Assembly (NCBI GenBank): GCA_003157225.1
Contig: PMIZ01000511.1
Coordinates: 421-6,534 of the forward strand
Source of the DNA: Actinomycetota bacterium
GTDB lineage: Bacteria; Actinomycetota; Thermoleophilia; RBG-16-64-13
Length of the DNA: 6,114 nucleotides
Reading direction: 5' to 3'
Shown here one piece after another: positions 5,285 through 6,114 of this stretch. The position numbers were made by a program, and so were the translations under genes. A model generated the notes under the pieces. That model was not told where the DNA came from and searched no databases. It saw only the letters and a program-made list of their open reading frames with translations. Positions within the stretch are counted from its first letter, which is position 1. Each line of letters opens with the position of its first letter.

Positions 5285-5506
5285 CCACCGGCCATCACGA
5301 CCGCCAGAGCCCCCGGATTGGCCGCTGGGTTGCCGGCTGGGGTCACCATGACCTGGTGGTGATCGTTCCCTGCCGTGAAGCAAGGCGAGTTCCGTCTCAG
5401 ATTTGGAGGAGACAAGTGGGCTGTGCTGGACAGCCTTCGAACAGCGTAGCGAGCTGCTTTGGGCAGACAACGACCCTGGAAGTGCAGTGCTCGTGTACAC
5501 TCAGGG
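5285..5506. other. Intergenic segment between the isomerase-like gene and the integrase remnant
   Basis: No coding frame is convincing. It holds dispersed repeat copy B (5344-5383) and a small hairpin GGCTGT-GCTGG-ACAGCC (5419-5435). No terminator with a T tract is seen after the isomerase-like gene. The junction where integrase similarity begins, around 5507, marks a deletion or insertion breakpoint. Confidence 0.4.
5344..5383 (+). repeat. Dispersed repeat, copy B
   Basis: Partner of 2239-2278 (33 of 40 identical, same orientation, 3105 bp apart). This copy contains CACCA-TGACC-TGGTG and, with the preceding bases, GGTCA-CCA-TGACC, so it can form alternative small hairpins that are partly degraded in copy A. 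It lies 59 bp after the stop of the isomerase-like gene and about 120 bp before the integrase remnant. Confidence 0.6.
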
Positions 5507-5887
5507 GCGTTGACTATCTCCCCCGAGGCACGAGCTGGTGCATGGCACGAGCGACAGCAGAAGGAGAAGGACGACTGGGACGGGATTTGGACCGACACCG
5601 GTCTGGTATTTACCCGGGAAGATGGCACCGCCTGGCATCCCGACCGGATCAGTAAGGTCTTCGAGTAGGCGGTCCGCGCCTCGGGGCTGCCCCGGATACG
5701 TCTCCACGATCTCCGTCACACGCACGCGACCATTGCTCTGGGGGCTAGCATTCATCCCAAGGTCGTGTCCGACCGCCTCGGTCACAGTACCGTGTCCTTC
5801 ACCCTGGATGTCTATTCACACTGCGTCCCAGCTCTAGCGCAAGACGCGGCCGACAAGATCGCTAGCCTGGTTTCGGCAGCGGAATGA
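5507..5887 (+). pseudogene. Tyrosine recombinase (phage-type integrase), 5'-truncated and nonsense-interrupted
   Basis: One reading phase gives recognisable integrase sequence from about 5507: LTISPEARAGAWHERQ, then WTDTGLVFTREDGTAWHPDR and ISKVFE. An in-frame TAG follows at 5666-5668 and the same phase resumes at once: AVRASGLPRIRLHDLRHTHA, TIALGASIHPKVVSDRLGHS, FTLDVYSH, ending at TGA 5885-5887. The H-x-x-R box (HDLRH), the GH box (LGHS) and the nucleophilic Tyr (DVYSH) are all intact. The first catalytic Arg and the whole SAM-like DNA-binding N-terminus are missing: upstream of 5507 the phase has no integrase similarity and contains stops. The TAG could be one base change from CAG or GAG. 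A short protein could in principle start after the TAG, but the gene is best read as a relic of an integrated element. The 3' end is 8 bp from a convergent gene. Confidence 0.88.
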
Positions 5888-5895
5888 TGCACCTA

Positions 5896-6114
5896 TCAGA
5901 ACTGCTTGGTGTGATGTACCAGGACGCGCCCTAGTGCCTCGTCGAGCCACTGCTCCAATCCGACTCGATCAAGCAGGTCGCAAGAGCTGATATACACCCT
6001 GTAGTCTTCCAGCGCCTCATAGGACCAGGCTGAGAACACCACGTATTCCCGCCCCGTGAGATCGTGGGTGAGCAGTACAGCTGCGTGGAGGTAGTCATTG
6101 TCCCTCTCGTCAAG
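5896..6114 (-). CDS. Unrecognised protein, C-terminal 72 residues of a gene entering from the right
   Basis: On the minus strand one phase is open from the window edge to a TGA at 5898-5896 and contains no start codon, so the gene begins beyond the window. The fragment is acidic and looks like real globular protein: LDERDNDYLHAAVLLTHDLT, GREYVVFSAWSYEALEDY, then RVYISSCDLLDRVGLEQWLD and EALGRVLVHHTKQF. Amphipathic helices with tryptophans and a leucine pattern are evident; the frame is more protein-like than the alternative minus-strand ATG frame over the same DNA. No family is recognised. It is convergent with the integrase remnant, 8 bp apart, with no terminator hairpin between them. Confidence 0.65.
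   Translation of the reverse strand, partial: LDERDNDYLHAAVLLTHDLTGREYVVFSAWSYEALEDYRVYISSCDLLDRVGLEQWLDEALGRVLVHHTKQF

Noticed and set aside
5200..5628. Minus-strand open frame of 142 codons across the isomerase end and integrase start
   Set aside because: It runs antisense through the end of the isomerase-like gene, copy B of the repeat and integrase sequence; a frame crossing three unrelated elements is not a gene.
1..6114. CRISPR arrays, tRNA genes, defence or toxin-antitoxin modules
   Set aside because: No regularly spaced repeats, no tRNA cloverleaf with a recognisable TTCGANT arm, and no defence or toxin-antitoxin signature were found; the two-part unknown gene at 2371-3056 is better explained by a frameshift than by a toxin-antitoxin pair.

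Overview
The window is G+C-rich (roughly 60 percent by eye) with strong G/C preference at third codon positions. The style of the IS3-type transposase tail and of the tyrosine integrase tail suggests an actinobacterium or another high-GC soil or environmental lineage. This is an inference; there is no rRNA, tRNA or taxonomic marker here. The layout is that of an accessory region: isolated, mostly unrelated genes separated by long gaps, with mobile-element debris at both ends and short repeats between genes.

Left part (1-2044): the 3' tail of an IS3-family transposase and the right tip of its element; a DnaB/RadA/KaiC-like P-loop ATPase starting about 36 bp after the IS tip; then a four-helix membrane protein with a C-terminal pair of zinc ribbons, preceded by a plausible sigma70-type promoter lying on a tandem 18-bp repeat.

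Middle (2045-4385): a 326-bp gap with two inverted repeats and copy A of a roughly 40-bp dispersed repeat; a gene of unknown function that appears split by a frameshift (2371-2700 and 2706-3056); a 338-bp gap with the first copy of a 32-bp direct repeat; a complete soluble epoxide hydrolase (alpha/beta hydrolase) with all expected catalytic residues; and a compact terminator hairpin.

Right part (4386-6114): the second copy of the 32-bp repeat opens a long, hairpin-rich segment that looks mainly non-coding. It ends in a T6 tract just upstream of a muconolactone-isomerase-like gene (4964-5284) with a very good ribosome binding site. Then follow copy B of the dispersed repeat, a 5'-truncated and nonsense-interrupted tyrosine integrase, and, convergent with it on the minus strand, the 3' end of an unrecognised gene that enters from beyond the right edge.

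The genes do not form an obvious pathway or operon. An epoxide hydrolase and a muconolactone-isomerase-like protein could both belong to catabolism of hydrophobic or aromatic compounds, but nothing in the sequence links them. I found no CRISPR array, no recognisable defence system and no complete mobile element. The most intriguing signals are the structured segment 4424-4927 and the two repeat families that bracket single genes.
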